64,000 bases of DNA from Marinobacter sp. Arc7-DN-1 (GTDB lineage Bacteria; Pseudomonadota; Gammaproteobacteria; Pseudomonadales; Oleiphilaceae): positions 3,162,001-3,226,000 of the forward strand of contig NZ_CP031848.1 of assembly GCF_003441595.1 (NCBI RefSeq), given 5' to 3'. The translations under genes and the position numbers were made by a program. The notes below the pieces were generated by a model, which saw only the letters and a program-made list of their open reading frames with translations, made no database searches and was not told the origin of the DNA. This document shows, piece by piece, positions 1-8,153 of this stretch. Every line of letters starts with the position of its first letter. The stretch's first letter is position 1.

Positions 1-1200
1 CTCACCACCACTTTTGTCAAAACTGTAAGGGCGGTTTTCCCGAAGCTCAGCCAGGAAAAGATCGGTGCCAACCTGCCGATAGCTGTCCACTGGAGTGTCG
101 TTGTCCCGTTCATCAAAGAACCCTTCTGCCTTGAGGGTCAGCCGACGGGTAGCGTTTCCGGTCAGCCGAAGGCGAGCATTCAGGGTATTCACTTCGGCAT
201 CCAGATCCTGCCGTGGGAGCCCGACAGGGCCCAGGCTTGGATTTATCGTTGCGGGAATGAAGGATTCATCCTGCTCAAGACGGCCCACCGCAATGTGCCC
301 CGAACCACTGAACCAGCGAGTGGGACGGAACGCCCCGGAAAGCATCAGGCGATTGAAGCGATTGTCCGGCGCTGCCGCTGACCGGCCTCTCGGGGCGTCG
401 CCGGGAACAACAAAGGGGTTGTCCCAGGTCAGGGACTTGTTATCGTTATCAAAAAACGAGCCGTGATAGGCCAGACGCAGTTGCCAGAGTTTTGCCAGGT
501 AACCGACCGAGAGGTCGAATCGGTGGGTAATATCATCCACCGGCTCTGGCAAAATGGCTGATCGTAACAGGAAGCTCCCACCCATGAGCCGGGTACCATC
601 ACGTTCATCCACGGTATACTGGAAGTCGTAATCCCAGTTCTCGCCCTGGAAAAACTGTAAGCCGGTCGAAAGGGTCCGTCGCTCCAGCTCAATATCAATC
701 TCCCGTAAAGCGAGGTCGAGATCGGGCAGGTCTTTTGTGGTATCCCCCCGGACCCAGTTGGCGGAGAGTTCCAGACGCTCGCTGCCGACCCCGGAAAATG
801 CTGTTTTCGTAGAGTCGTACAAGTTGTGATTTAACTCCTGGTAGTCCAGGAAGTAATTTACTGTTCCCTGCTTGCCGGCGTGGATTGCCGCGCTCCGTGA
901 CCCAAGACCCAGATTTCGGCCCTGCAGGGACCAATAGGTGCCATCCTCGTCGCGATCGATAACATCTATGGCGCCGTTGAGGAAAAGACCGTCCCGATCA
1001 AATCCCCGATAGTCGGTAAACTCAGGTTCATCTTCCTCGAGCCACAGAATGCCAGCCTCCACATAACCTCTTGGTTCCCATTCGAAGGCACAGGCTTCGC
1101 ATTCTTCAGCCGTATTGTCGCTTTCAGCCATCACACTGGCAGGGCTTACAATCAGTGCGGCCCCAAAAGGCAGGATCCAGTGTAATCTTGGCGCCACCAT
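1..1200 (-). CDS. MtrB/PioB-type outer-membrane beta-barrel of a decaheme conduit (partial)
   Basis: The frame is open from the ATG at 1200 to the window edge, about 400 codons, so the C-terminal part is missing (family members are usually about 650-700 residues). A signal peptide ends near residue 25 (VMA). It is followed by a CEAC motif (Cys34, Cys37), the CxxC seen near the N-terminus of MtrB proteins. Alternating polar/aromatic stretches such as GTYWSLQGRNLGLG and WDYDFQYTVDERDG fit transmembrane strands. An AAGGAGG ribosome site sits 7-8 bases upstream. In the family this barrel sheathes a periplasmic decaheme cytochrome so electrons can cross the outer membrane. It is the last visible gene of the minus-strand mtrC-mtrA-mtrB-like operon. 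Family call by reading, without a profile search. Confidence 0.88.
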   Translation of the reverse strand, partial: MVAPRLHWILPFGAALIVSPASVMAESDNTAEECEACAFEWEPRGYVEAGILWLEEDEPEFTDYRGFDRDGLFLNGAIDVIDRDEDGTYWSLQGRNLGLGSRSAAIHAGKQGTVNYFLDYQELNHNLYDSTKTAFSGVGSERLELSANWVRGDTTKDLPDLDLALREIDIELERRTLSTGLQFFQGENWDYDFQYTVDERDGTRLMGGSFLLRSAILPEPVDDITHRFDLSVGYLAKLWQLRLAYHGSFFDNDNKSLTWDNPFVVPGDAPRGRSAAAPDNRFNRLMLSGAFRPTRWFSGSGHIAVGRLEQDESFIPATINPSLGPVGLPRQDLDAEVNTLNARLRLTGNATRRLTLKAEGFFDERDNDTPVDSYRQVGTDLFLAELRENRPYSFDKSGGE

Positions 1201-1231
1201 GGCTTTGTCCTCCTTATATCCCGCCGCTGTG

Positions 1232-2206
1232 TCAACGGCTCAGGTTGGCTCCAGAAGGATGGTTGGAACCATGCACTTTCGAATGACAATTCACACAACT
1301 TCCACCAATCAGGAACGGCGAGGCTCGTCCGCCGGGCAAGTCGTTGGAGGTGCGGGAAATGCTGGGGTGACCTGCCCGGGAATGGCAACTCTGACACAAC
1401 AGGGGAGGCCTTTGCTTCAAGAGTGCAGGGTGGTTGGAGCCGTGTGGGCTATGACAGTTTGTGCAGTCGTCGGGAACAGGCGCATGCTCCCAGAGAAAGG
1501 GGCCGCGCTTCTCAGCATGACAGCTGTAGCAACTGTCATTCAGTGTGGGCTCTTTCAGTATGGCCGGATTGAGAGAGCCGTGGGGCTGGTGGCAGTCGGA
1601 GCACGCCATGTCACCGAAACGTATTGGATGCGATGACATTTGGTGGGACTGAACCTGGACATTCCTGTGACAGTCAGCGCAGACATTGGCTTCTTGCCGA
1701 CTCACTGTTACCGGGTCCTCACTGACATGCACCTGGTGGCAGTCGACGCAAGCCACGCCCTGTCGCTGATGAGGCCCGCCATCCCAGTGCATGCGCTGAT
1801 TTCGCTGGTGACAGTCGAGACAAATGCCATTCTGTTTTTCTCCCGACCAGAGAGCACTGTCGCCAAATGCAGGTATCGGAGGGCGTTCCTGATTAAAGCG
1901 GAGCCTTTTCGCATGATCAGCACCTGGCCCATGACAGGACTCACACTGATTTTTTGCAAAAGGGGTCCGGGCATCTCCAGGCACTGCATGAGGGGTCTTG
2001 AAAATGTCCATAACGGGGACTTCGCCGCTTTCATCATGGCAGGCCAGGCAAGTCTCAGCGCCTTTCTCGGTATATTCCGGGGTCGAATCCGCTTCGTCTT
2101 GCGCCATCCCCTCAATGCCACCGGAAAACCAGCCAAACAGCACAATCACCCCAGCGAGTATCAAGCGCGGACGGTAGCCCTGTTTCTGGTCGCCGATCCT
2201 GATCAC
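1232..2206 (-). CDS. MtrA/DmsE-type periplasmic decaheme c-type cytochrome
   Basis: A 324-residue protein starting at a GTG, with AGAGG just upstream. Residues 1-35 form a signal peptide ending at GMA. Ten CxxCH heme motifs are visible from Cys53 (CLACH) to about residue 304 (CVNCH), evenly spaced as in MtrA, PioA and DmsE. Such proteins sit inside the MtrB-type barrel and pass electrons between periplasmic cytochromes and a surface cytochrome. It starts 54 bases after the MtrC-like gene and ends 31 bases before the MtrB-like gene, so the three look co-transcribed. No DmsA/DmsB dimethyl sulfoxide reductase subunits are in the window, which argues for a metal or other extracellular acceptor, or donor, rather than DMSO. 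Confidence 0.93.
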   Translation of the reverse strand: MIRIGDQKQGYRPRLILAGVIVLFGWFSGGIEGMAQDEADSTPEYTEKGAETCLACHDESGEVPVMDIFKTPHAVPGDARTPFAKNQCESCHGPGADHAKRLRFNQERPPIPAFGDSALWSGEKQNGICLDCHQRNQRMHWDGGPHQRQGVACVDCHQVHVSEDPVTVSRQEANVCADCHRNVQVQSHQMSSHPIRFGDMACSDCHQPHGSLNPAILKEPTLNDSCYSCHAEKRGPFLWEHAPVPDDCTNCHSPHGSNHPALLKQRPPLLCQSCHSRAGHPSISRTSNDLPGGRASPFLIGGSCVNCHSKVHGSNHPSGANLSR

Positions 2207-2260
2207 TTTTGGTTCCTCTTTAGAGTTGTTATTTGCAGAGCTGATATTTCAGTGCAGTGA

Positions 2261-4582
2261 TCAGTCGCCGGGATTATGAGCCTCGCGAACGTCGGCAATG
2301 CTGCCCGGACCATGGCACACCGAACAGCTCTCCTGATTGGCTGTACCTGCCGGAACACCAAAGCCGCCGCCATTCTGCTCCATGTGGTTTTGTGCAGGCT
2401 CATCGTCGTGACAGGAAGAGCAGCCCGCTGCCGTCGCCGTTATGACCTGGTCGTCACCCTGATTGAGCGCGGCTGCAAGCGTGATGAAATCATCGGTTCC
2501 AAAAGGAGAGGCGTTGGCGACCGTTGCCTGAGTATCGATGGTTGTTCCGAGCACCCCCTCTGGTAAGGGTAACTCGAAGGTGCCATCGGCGTGGCACGCC
2601 ATGCAGTCGCCGGGCTCGCGAGGGTAACGTATTTCACTGAAATCATGGGGGGTATTGAGGAAACCGTAGACAAGCAGATCCCCGGAGCGTTTGTCAGCAC
2701 CATGAATGGCATGGATCATCCACTTGAAATCAATTGGCGCCTCTTCTGCGTTATCCACCGCATTCTGGTTGATCTCGTCGTCAGTGCCATCCGGGTCTGC
2801 CGGGCGCTGCGCAAGGTCGGTGGCGCGAGGGTTATGGCACATGACGCACAGTTGGACATTATCTGTCCGGTTCGAGCCGTGCAGCGAGAGCCCATCATTC
2901 TCACCGTGACAGTTCTGGCACCTGGCCAACTCAACAACGTCCCGGCGAGCCTGGGCCTGGCTATCCGTGATCGGAAAAAAGGCCACGGCACCGGTCACCT
3001 TGACCGCCACGTCAAAGGTGCCGTCACCATCGGGGTCCACGGCCGGGTGGCCTTCAATGCCCACCGCGCCTGAACCGCTCACGTTTGCCGGTATGGCAAC
3101 GGGAGAGACCACACTGAATGTGCCATCGCCGTTGGCTGTAGAGCCAGCAAGAGCATCAATTGAAACGACCTTGGCGGGCGCAACTCCGCTTCCCGAGTTG
3201 GTGTAGTCACTGGTGTCCCATGCAAGAATCACTGCCAGCCGGCTCTCGCTGCTGGTGAATTCCGGATTATTCTTCAGATCAAAAGGCTGGTCGTTGTTGG
3301 TTGGGTCTGTCACTGAAAAACGGATGTCTGGCTGCTCAGCCGGCCCTGTATTGCTGACTTCGATAATGTTGTAGCTGAATTGCCCGGCAGCAAGGCTGGC
3401 TGGAATGGTGTGAGAGTCCAGTACCGATCCGGCAATCTTGTTCTCTGCGTGGCAAACCGAGCATTCGCTGTTGTCTGTGACAATGCCTCCGGGATGGCCA
3501 CCCGCCATGCCCGCGCTGAAGTCCACGTCGTCATGGCAGGAGCCACAGGACGCAATGGTCGGACGGGTGACGATATTGGTGGCGTCCGGTGTTTCGTTGC
3601 TGGCGGGGTCGTGGCATTTCACGCAGGTCTGCGGGCTTTGCGGGAAAGCGACATCGGAATAGTCATTTCTGGAATCACGGAACCCGTAAATGACATATTC
3701 CCCGCCGCTTTCAACGCTTGGCAACTGCTCACCCATGTGGATTTTGTGGATCAGGACCCGAAAATCCAGGTTGTTGCCACTGTTGGCGTCCGTGCTTCCC
3801 GGATTATGGCAGGTCACACAAAGATCCACGTCCTGGCGGCCATTACCGTGGATGCTCAATTCTCCGTGGCAGGAATTACAGGACGCCTGAGCGACAATTT
3901 TCCGCATGGGTATGTTGTCAGTCAGCCCGCTGGATGGCTGAAATGTGAAAACCGCATTGGTTAATGGCAGGGATTCACCGAGAAAGCTTCCCCGGATTTC
4001 GAGCCCTACGCGGTGCGTCAAATCCGGTTCAAAAGGTACTGTGACAGGATCAGTAATGGAATCCAGGTCAGCGGCAAATGTATATTCGTAGGTGCCGTCG
4101 CCATTGTTGACCAGGGTGCCGTCATTTTCTGTTCGGGCCTGAACGGCGTCCTGGGTTCCCGGGCCAGCACCGGCTGGTTCTATTTCATTCAGATAGCTTT
4201 GCCAGCGGTCGCTGTCGCCCTCCGTGCCCGGGACAAGCTTGGCAATTGTAAAAGACGGTTGTCCCTGGGTTAACTGGTCAAACGGAAATCCGAACTGGTC
4301 TGTGGCTTCAAATTTTACGACAGGGGCGCTATTGATGGTGACATCGGTTATACGAATCTGGAGTTCTTCGGGAACCTGATTAAAGGATCCGGGGGGGGCG
4401 GAGGTGCCGGGAGGTCCTGACGGGCCCCGATCACCGGTATCCCCCTCGCAACCGGCAAGGACGAGAAGAACGATGAACCCCCAGATCAATCCCCCAGTCC
4501 GTGCGATGATGCGGAACGACTGGGTGCGGAACGACTGGTTGATCGGCACGCAAGGTTTATGAGTTTTTGTTACCTTGTCCAT
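2261..4582 (-). CDS. OmcA/MtrC-type decaheme outer-membrane lipoprotein
   Basis: A 773-residue protein from the ATG at 4582, chosen because GGGAGG lies 8 bases upstream; in-frame ATGs at 4588 and 4633 would add 2 or 17 residues. The leader ends in a lipobox LAGC (Cys45), so the mature protein should be lipid-anchored. A short collagen-like Gly-x-y run (GDTGDRGPSGPPGT) follows at once. Ten CxxCH motifs fall into two groups of five, roughly residues 235-390 and 580-765, separated by beta-rich domains, the layout of the surface-exposed MtrC/OmcA family that passes electrons to metals, minerals or shuttles. It is the first gene of the minus-strand operon. Confidence 0.92.
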   Translation of the reverse strand: MDKVTKTHKPCVPINQSFRTQSFRIIARTGGLIWGFIVLLVLAGCEGDTGDRGPSGPPGTSAPPGSFNQVPEELQIRITDVTINSAPVVKFEATDQFGFPFDQLTQGQPSFTIAKLVPGTEGDSDRWQSYLNEIEPAGAGPGTQDAVQARTENDGTLVNNGDGTYEYTFAADLDSITDPVTVPFEPDLTHRVGLEIRGSFLGESLPLTNAVFTFQPSSGLTDNIPMRKIVAQASCNSCHGELSIHGNGRQDVDLCVTCHNPGSTDANSGNNLDFRVLIHKIHMGEQLPSVESGGEYVIYGFRDSRNDYSDVAFPQSPQTCVKCHDPASNETPDATNIVTRPTIASCGSCHDDVDFSAGMAGGHPGGIVTDNSECSVCHAENKIAGSVLDSHTIPASLAAGQFSYNIIEVSNTGPAEQPDIRFSVTDPTNNDQPFDLKNNPEFTSSESRLAVILAWDTSDYTNSGSGVAPAKVVSIDALAGSTANGDGTFSVVSPVAIPANVSGSGAVGIEGHPAVDPDGDGTFDVAVKVTGAVAFFPITDSQAQARRDVVELARCQNCHGENDGLSLHGSNRTDNVQLCVMCHNPRATDLAQRPADPDGTDDEINQNAVDNAEEAPIDFKWMIHAIHGADKRSGDLLVYGFLNTPHDFSEIRYPREPGDCMACHADGTFELPLPEGVLGTTIDTQATVANASPFGTDDFITLAAALNQGDDQVITATAAGCSSCHDDEPAQNHMEQNGGGFGVPAGTANQESCSVCHGPGSIADVREAHNPGD

Positions 4583-4915
4583 GCTCATTGCCTCCCTGTT
4601 CGAAATGCCACCGGGCCTGGTGGTCAATTTCATTCTTTTACACTATGACTAATGCCGCCAGGTAGATCCCCAGCTTTTCGTTGACTGGAGTCTACGTGAT
4701 TAAAAATAGTTCATCCGATCAGACCGTCGCACAGTGTGTTCTGGAAAGCTGGTTGGTAATTGATCTGCGTCAAAGTTGGTTCAACACTTAAGATGGTAGT
4801 AATTGACTTGAAATGCCAGCAGCCTGTCGGACTTAAGGCTGCTAGTAATCGAATTGCTCGGGGCGCGCGAGCAGGCTAAAGGCACGACGGAACCCACCCG
4901 AAAAAGGAGCTCGCC
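4583..4915. promoter_or_regulatory. Divergent promoter region of the electron-transfer module
   Basis: This 333-base gap separates the minus-strand mtr-like operon from the plus-strand c4/NapC operon, so both promoters must lie here. The one recognisable regulator site is the FNR/ANR-like box at 4760-4773, listed separately. It lies about 140 bases from the c4 start and 180 from the MtrC-like start. I could not choose -10/-35 pairs with confidence. No small ORF with a good ribosome site was seen. Confidence 0.6.
4760..4773. promoter_or_regulatory. FNR/ANR-type binding box
   Basis: The sequence TTGATCTGCGTCAA matches the FNR/ANR/Dnr consensus TTGAT-N4-ATCAA in nine of ten fixed positions (GTCAA instead of ATCAA). 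It lies between two divergent cytochrome operons, as expected if both respond to oxygen limitation. The match is direct observation; binding and direction of control are inferred. Confidence 0.65.
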
Positions 4916-5533
4916 ATGCGTTCTACCACTTCTCTTATCCCTGCTACCCTGGCCGCTCTTGCGGTGAGCGCTGGTGTTTTTGCCGGGGTTCCGTCAGCAG
5001 CCGAAGACTGTGCCAGCTGCCATAACAAGAATGGCATCAGCGATGACGAAGACGTTCCCATCATTGCCGGTGCTTCTGCCTTCTTTCTCGAAAATCAGAT
5101 GTTTATTTTCAAGGAGGGGGCCCGTCCCTGTGGCACGGAAGAATTTGCAGAGGAGGCGCATAAAGGTATTGCCGAGAGTCATTGTGACCTGGCAAAACAG
5201 TTAACCGAGAAAGAGTTCACTGAGCTTGCAGCCTATTTCGCCGATCAGCCTTTCGAGAGTGCGGATCAGAAAGTCGATGAAGATCTCGCGAGCATGGGGG
5301 CGCAAATCCACCAACAGAGCTGCGAAAAGTGCCATTCCGACGGCGGCAGCCTGGTGCTGGATGATGCGGGCATTCTGGCAGGTCAATGGAAGGGCTATCT
5401 GATCAGTACCCTGCAGGATTACAAGAACGGTGACCGCTGGCAGCCGGAGAAGATGCAACCTGCAACCACTGCCCTGAGCGAAAAAGATATTCAGGCGTTA
5501 GCAGAATACTACGCCAGAGAGGGTAAGAAATAG
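4916..5533 (+). CDS. Diheme cytochrome c4-like periplasmic protein
   Basis: A 205-residue protein with an AAGGAG ribosome site before the ATG. A signal peptide ends near residue 29 (PSAAE). Two heme motifs, CASCH (32-36) and CEKCH (136-140), mark two cytochrome c domains; Met180 (EKMQP) is a candidate axial ligand in the second. The first domain carries two extra cysteines (72 and 90) that could form a disulfide. Cytochromes of the c4/c553 type shuttle electrons in the periplasm. It precedes the NapC-like gene by 58 bases and points away from the mtr-like operon, so it may link the quinol dehydrogenase to MtrA or a terminal oxidase. Confidence 0.83.
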   Translation: MRSTTSLIPATLAALAVSAGVFAGVPSAAEDCASCHNKNGISDDEDVPIIAGASAFFLENQMFIFKEGARPCGTEEFAEEAHKGIAESHCDLAKQLTEKEFTELAAYFADQPFESADQKVDEDLASMGAQIHQQSCEKCHSDGGSLVLDDAGILAGQWKGYLISTLQDYKNGDRWQPEKMQPATTALSEKDIQALAEYYAREGKK

Positions 5534-5591
5534 GCGGACAGGAACGTGTTCCGGGCCACGACGGAGAGCATCAGTCTACAGGAGCAGGGCG

Positions 5592-6203
5592 ATGGGAGCG
5601 GGGGAAGATCAGGGTTCGGAAAAAAAGGGCTGGTGGCATCGTCTCTGGCAGTGGCCGAAAACGAAATACCTCCTCTGGATTCCTGCGGGTGGTTTTTTGA
5701 TGCTGGTCACGGGAGCGATTCTGCTTGGCGGGCTCAATGTCACCATGGAGAAAATGAGCTCCCTGGAATTCTGTACTTCATGTCATGAAATGAGCGCGTT
5801 TGTTTATCCGGAGTATAAGCAAAGCGCCCATTTCTCTAACCAGAGTGGTGTTCGCGCGGTCTGCTCCGACTGCCATGTGCCGAAGGACTGGTGGGGTAAG
5901 GTCGTTCGCAAGACAGAAGCGACGTTTAATGAAATCCCCGCATGGATTACCGGGAAGATTGACTCGCCTGAAAAGTTCGAGGCCCATCGCAGGGAAATGG
6001 CGGAATCGGTTTGGGCGGGAATGCGAGCAAGCAACTCGGCCACCTGCCGCAACTGCCATAGCTACGAGGCCATGGCACTGAGCATGCAGGACCGCTATGC
6101 CCAGCGCAGGCACTCCCGGGAATATCGCGAGGCTACCGATAAAACCTGCATCGACTGTCACCAGGGCATAGCCCACAACCTTCCCAAAGTCACGGTAGAG
6201 TAA
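5592..6203 (+). CDS. NapC/NirT (CymA-like) tetraheme quinol dehydrogenase
   Basis: A 203-residue protein with GGAG before its ATG. A single membrane helix (about residues 26-48) follows a short cytoplasmic tail, and the periplasmic part carries four heme motifs at Cys61, Cys91, Cys152 and Cys186. The layout matches NapC, NirT and CymA, membrane-anchored proteins that take electrons from quinols and give them to periplasmic reductases or cytochromes. No nitrate, nitrite or TMAO reductase gene is near it, while a complete mtr-like set is, so a CymA-like role feeding the extracellular conduit is the simplest reading. It forms an operon with the c4-like gene. Confidence 0.9.
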   Translation: MGAGEDQGSEKKGWWHRLWQWPKTKYLLWIPAGGFLMLVTGAILLGGLNVTMEKMSSLEFCTSCHEMSAFVYPEYKQSAHFSNQSGVRAVCSDCHVPKDWWGKVVRKTEATFNEIPAWITGKIDSPEKFEAHRREMAESVWAGMRASNSATCRNCHSYEAMALSMQDRYAQRRHSREYREATDKTCIDCHQGIAHNLPKVTVE

Positions 6204-6234
6204 GCGTTCGTACACCTTTCCAGAGAGCGGGGGG

Positions 6235-6335
6235 GCAAAGCAAAGTCGCCAGCTGACCCTCAGGCCGCTATTCGTTCAAGCCGGGGGGAGAAGCAATTCC
6301 TGGTCGGGCGAATAGGGGCGGAAGGTGGTTCCCAT
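6235..6335 (-). pseudogene. Remnant of a transposase N-terminus (IS1182-family-like)
   Basis: From the ATG at 6335, with GGAAG upstream, the frame reads MGTTFRPYSPDQELLLPPA and then stops at 6276. In the next frame it continues as GLNE-stop-RPEGQLA. IS1182-type transposases typically begin with a phrase like TFRPYxPxQxxLLPPSLxxWLPExHLA, so this looks like that N-terminus broken by a frameshift, with a tryptophan codon turned into TAG. The rest of the transposase is gone. It lies just downstream of the NapC-like gene and marks a past insertion or deletion at the border of the electron-transfer module. Recognised by eye; a blastx of 6200-6600 would settle it. Confidence 0.6.
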
Positions 6336-6709
6336 CAGACTTCCGGCTGCTGAAGAATTTCCGTTCATTGTGCCAGAAAGTGGCTCCTGCAGCGCAGACT
6401 CCTGGCAGGCATTTACCCCTGGCTTTTGCAGTTTCGGAATCGCAACCATGGCTCGGATAACTCTTGGCATCAGGCCATTTTCCATATCTGGGCCAGAAAA
6501 AAGGTCACCATTTATCCGGCAAAGTACAAAGAGCAGCCGAAGTGATGTTGAGGCCCAGGAGTGCACTGATATTTAGAGCGATTCTGGAATCCTGAAACGT
6601 TACAATGTAGACAAGCACACGCTAAAAGTCGCGTAAACTGTCATTTTCATAATTTCTAATAATATCAAGCGGTCGCCGACTATTCACATGCAACTGGAGT
6701 ACTAAATCC
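6336..6709. other. Gene-poor stretch before argH
   Basis: No credible gene is visible. The part next to the transposase remnant may be the leftover end of the same insertion sequence, but I see no clear terminal inverted repeat. The last 110 bases are AT-rich and should hold the argH promoter; the argH ribosome site CTGGAG is at 6692-6697. Confidence 0.4.
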
Positions 6710-8119
6710 ATGACGGATCAGAAAAAGTCTGACCAGACCACAAGTTCCGAAAAACCCTGGGGCGGACGCTTCAGTGAACCTACCGATGCCTTTGTCGAGA
6801 AATTTACCGCATCCGTGGGTTTTGACCAGCGCCTGTACCACCATGACATTACCGGTTCCATTGCCCACGCCACCATGCTGGCGGAAGTTGGCGTGCTCAC
6901 CAACGAAGAGCGGGACCAGATCATTGAGGGCCTGAAGGGCGTCAAGGCGGATATCGAGGCCGGCAATTTCCAGTGGTCGGTCAGTCTTGAAGACGTGCAC
7001 ATGAATATCGAAGCGCGCCTGACCGACCGTATCGGCATCACTGGCAAGAAGCTCCATACCGGCCGAAGCCGAAACGACCAGGTGGCCACCGATATCCGTC
7101 TGTACCTGCGGGACGAGATCGATGTGATTGCCGAGGAATTACGGCGCCTGCAATCGGGATTGCTCGACCTGGCCGAGCGCGAGGCGGATACCATCATGCC
7201 CGGTTTCACCCATTTGCAGACTGCCCAGCCGGTGACCTTCGGGCACCATCTGCTGGCCTGGTACGAAATGCTGGTGCGGGATGCCGAGCGCCTCCAGGAT
7301 TGTCGTAAGCGGGTTAACGTGATGCCCCTGGGCGCGGCGGCTCTGGCCGGTACCACCTACCCCATTGACCGTACCCTGACCGCGACGCTGCTGGGTTTTG
7401 ACCGGCCGACGGAAAACTCCCTGGATTCGGTCAGCGACCGGGATTTCGCCATCGAATTCTGCAGTTTTGCCGCCTTGCTGATGACCCATCTTTCTCGGTT
7501 CAGCGAGGAGCTGGTGCTCTGGACCTCCGCCCAGTTCGATTTCATTGATCTGCCGGACCGGTTCTGTACCGGCTCGTCCATCATGCCCCAGAAGAAAAAT
7601 CCGGACGTTCCGGAGCTGGTCCGGGGCAAGACCGGCCGCGTCAATGGCCACCTGATCAGCCTGCTGACCCTGATGAAAAGCCAGCCGTTGGCCTACAACA
7701 AGGATAATCAGGAAGACAAGGAGCCTCTGTTCGACACCGTGGATACCATCAAGGGTTGTCTGAAGGCCTACGCCGACATGATTCCGGCCATTCGTTCCAA
7801 GGCCGATAACATGCGGGTGGCGGCCAAGCGCGGTTTCTCCACCGCCACCGACCTGGCGGATTACCTGGTGAAAAAAGGTGTGCCTTTCCGGGACGCTCAC
7901 GAAATCGTGGGTAAGTCGGTGGCGTTCGGCGTGGCTGAAGGCCGTGACCTGTCTGACATGACCCTGGAAGAACTGCAGCAGTTCTCCGACCGTATCGGGG
8001 CCGATGTGTTTGATGTGCTTACCCTGGAAGGGTCGGTTCAGGCCCGCAATCACCTGGGCGGTACGGCGCCGGATCAGGTTCGTGCGGCCGTTGGCCGGGC
8101 GCGCAGCCAACTGGGCTGA
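6710..8119 (+). CDS. argH: Argininosuccinate lyase
   Basis: A 469-residue enzyme, the usual length, that splits argininosuccinate into arginine and fumarate in the last step of arginine synthesis. The fumarase/aspartase-superfamily signature [11 protein letters not shown] lies near residue 288, and TGRSRNDQ and the TxxQPVTFGH region are also present. The ATG at 6710 has CTGGAG 12 bases upstream; a short polar tail precedes the conserved PWGGRF start. It stands alone, convergent with the next gene, and marks the start of ordinary core genome after the cytochrome module. Confidence 0.97.
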   Translation: MTDQKKSDQTTSSEKPWGGRFSEPTDAFVEKFTASVGFDQRLYHHDITGSIAHATMLAEVGVLTNEERDQIIEGLKGVKADIEAGNFQWSVSLEDVHMNIEARLTDRIGITGKKLHTGRSRNDQVATDIRLYLRDEIDVIAEELRRLQSGLLDLAEREADTIMPGFTHLQTAQPVTFGHHLLAWYEMLVRDAERLQDCRKRVNVMPLGAAALAGTTYPIDRTLTATLLGFDRPTENSLDSVSDRDFAIEFCSFAALLMTHLSRFSEELVLWTSAQFDFIDLPDRFCTGSSIMPQKKNPDVPELVRGKTGRVNGHLISLLTLMKSQPLAYNKDNQEDKEPLFDTVDTIKGCLKAYADMIPAIRSKADNMRVAAKRGFSTATDLADYLVKKGVPFRDAHEIVGKSVAFGVAEGRDLSDMTLEELQQFSDRIGADVFDVLTLEGSVQARNHLGGTAPDQVRAAVGRARSQLG

Positions 8120-8153
8120 GCCGCACCTGCCGGCCACGGGTGGGGCCGTTAGC

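Noticed and set aside
1115..1636. Plus-strand frame of 173 codons opposite the decaheme gene
   Set aside because: It is the antisense shadow of the DmsE-type cytochrome, whose ten heme motifs fix the coding strand.
1232..2206. Naming the periplasmic decaheme protein as part of a DMSO reductase
   Set aside because: No DmsA or DmsB gene is visible; DmsE is only a family label shared with MtrA.
6325..6576. 83-codon plus-strand frame before argH
   Set aside because: No ribosome site or homology seen; it overlaps the transposase remnant on the other strand.
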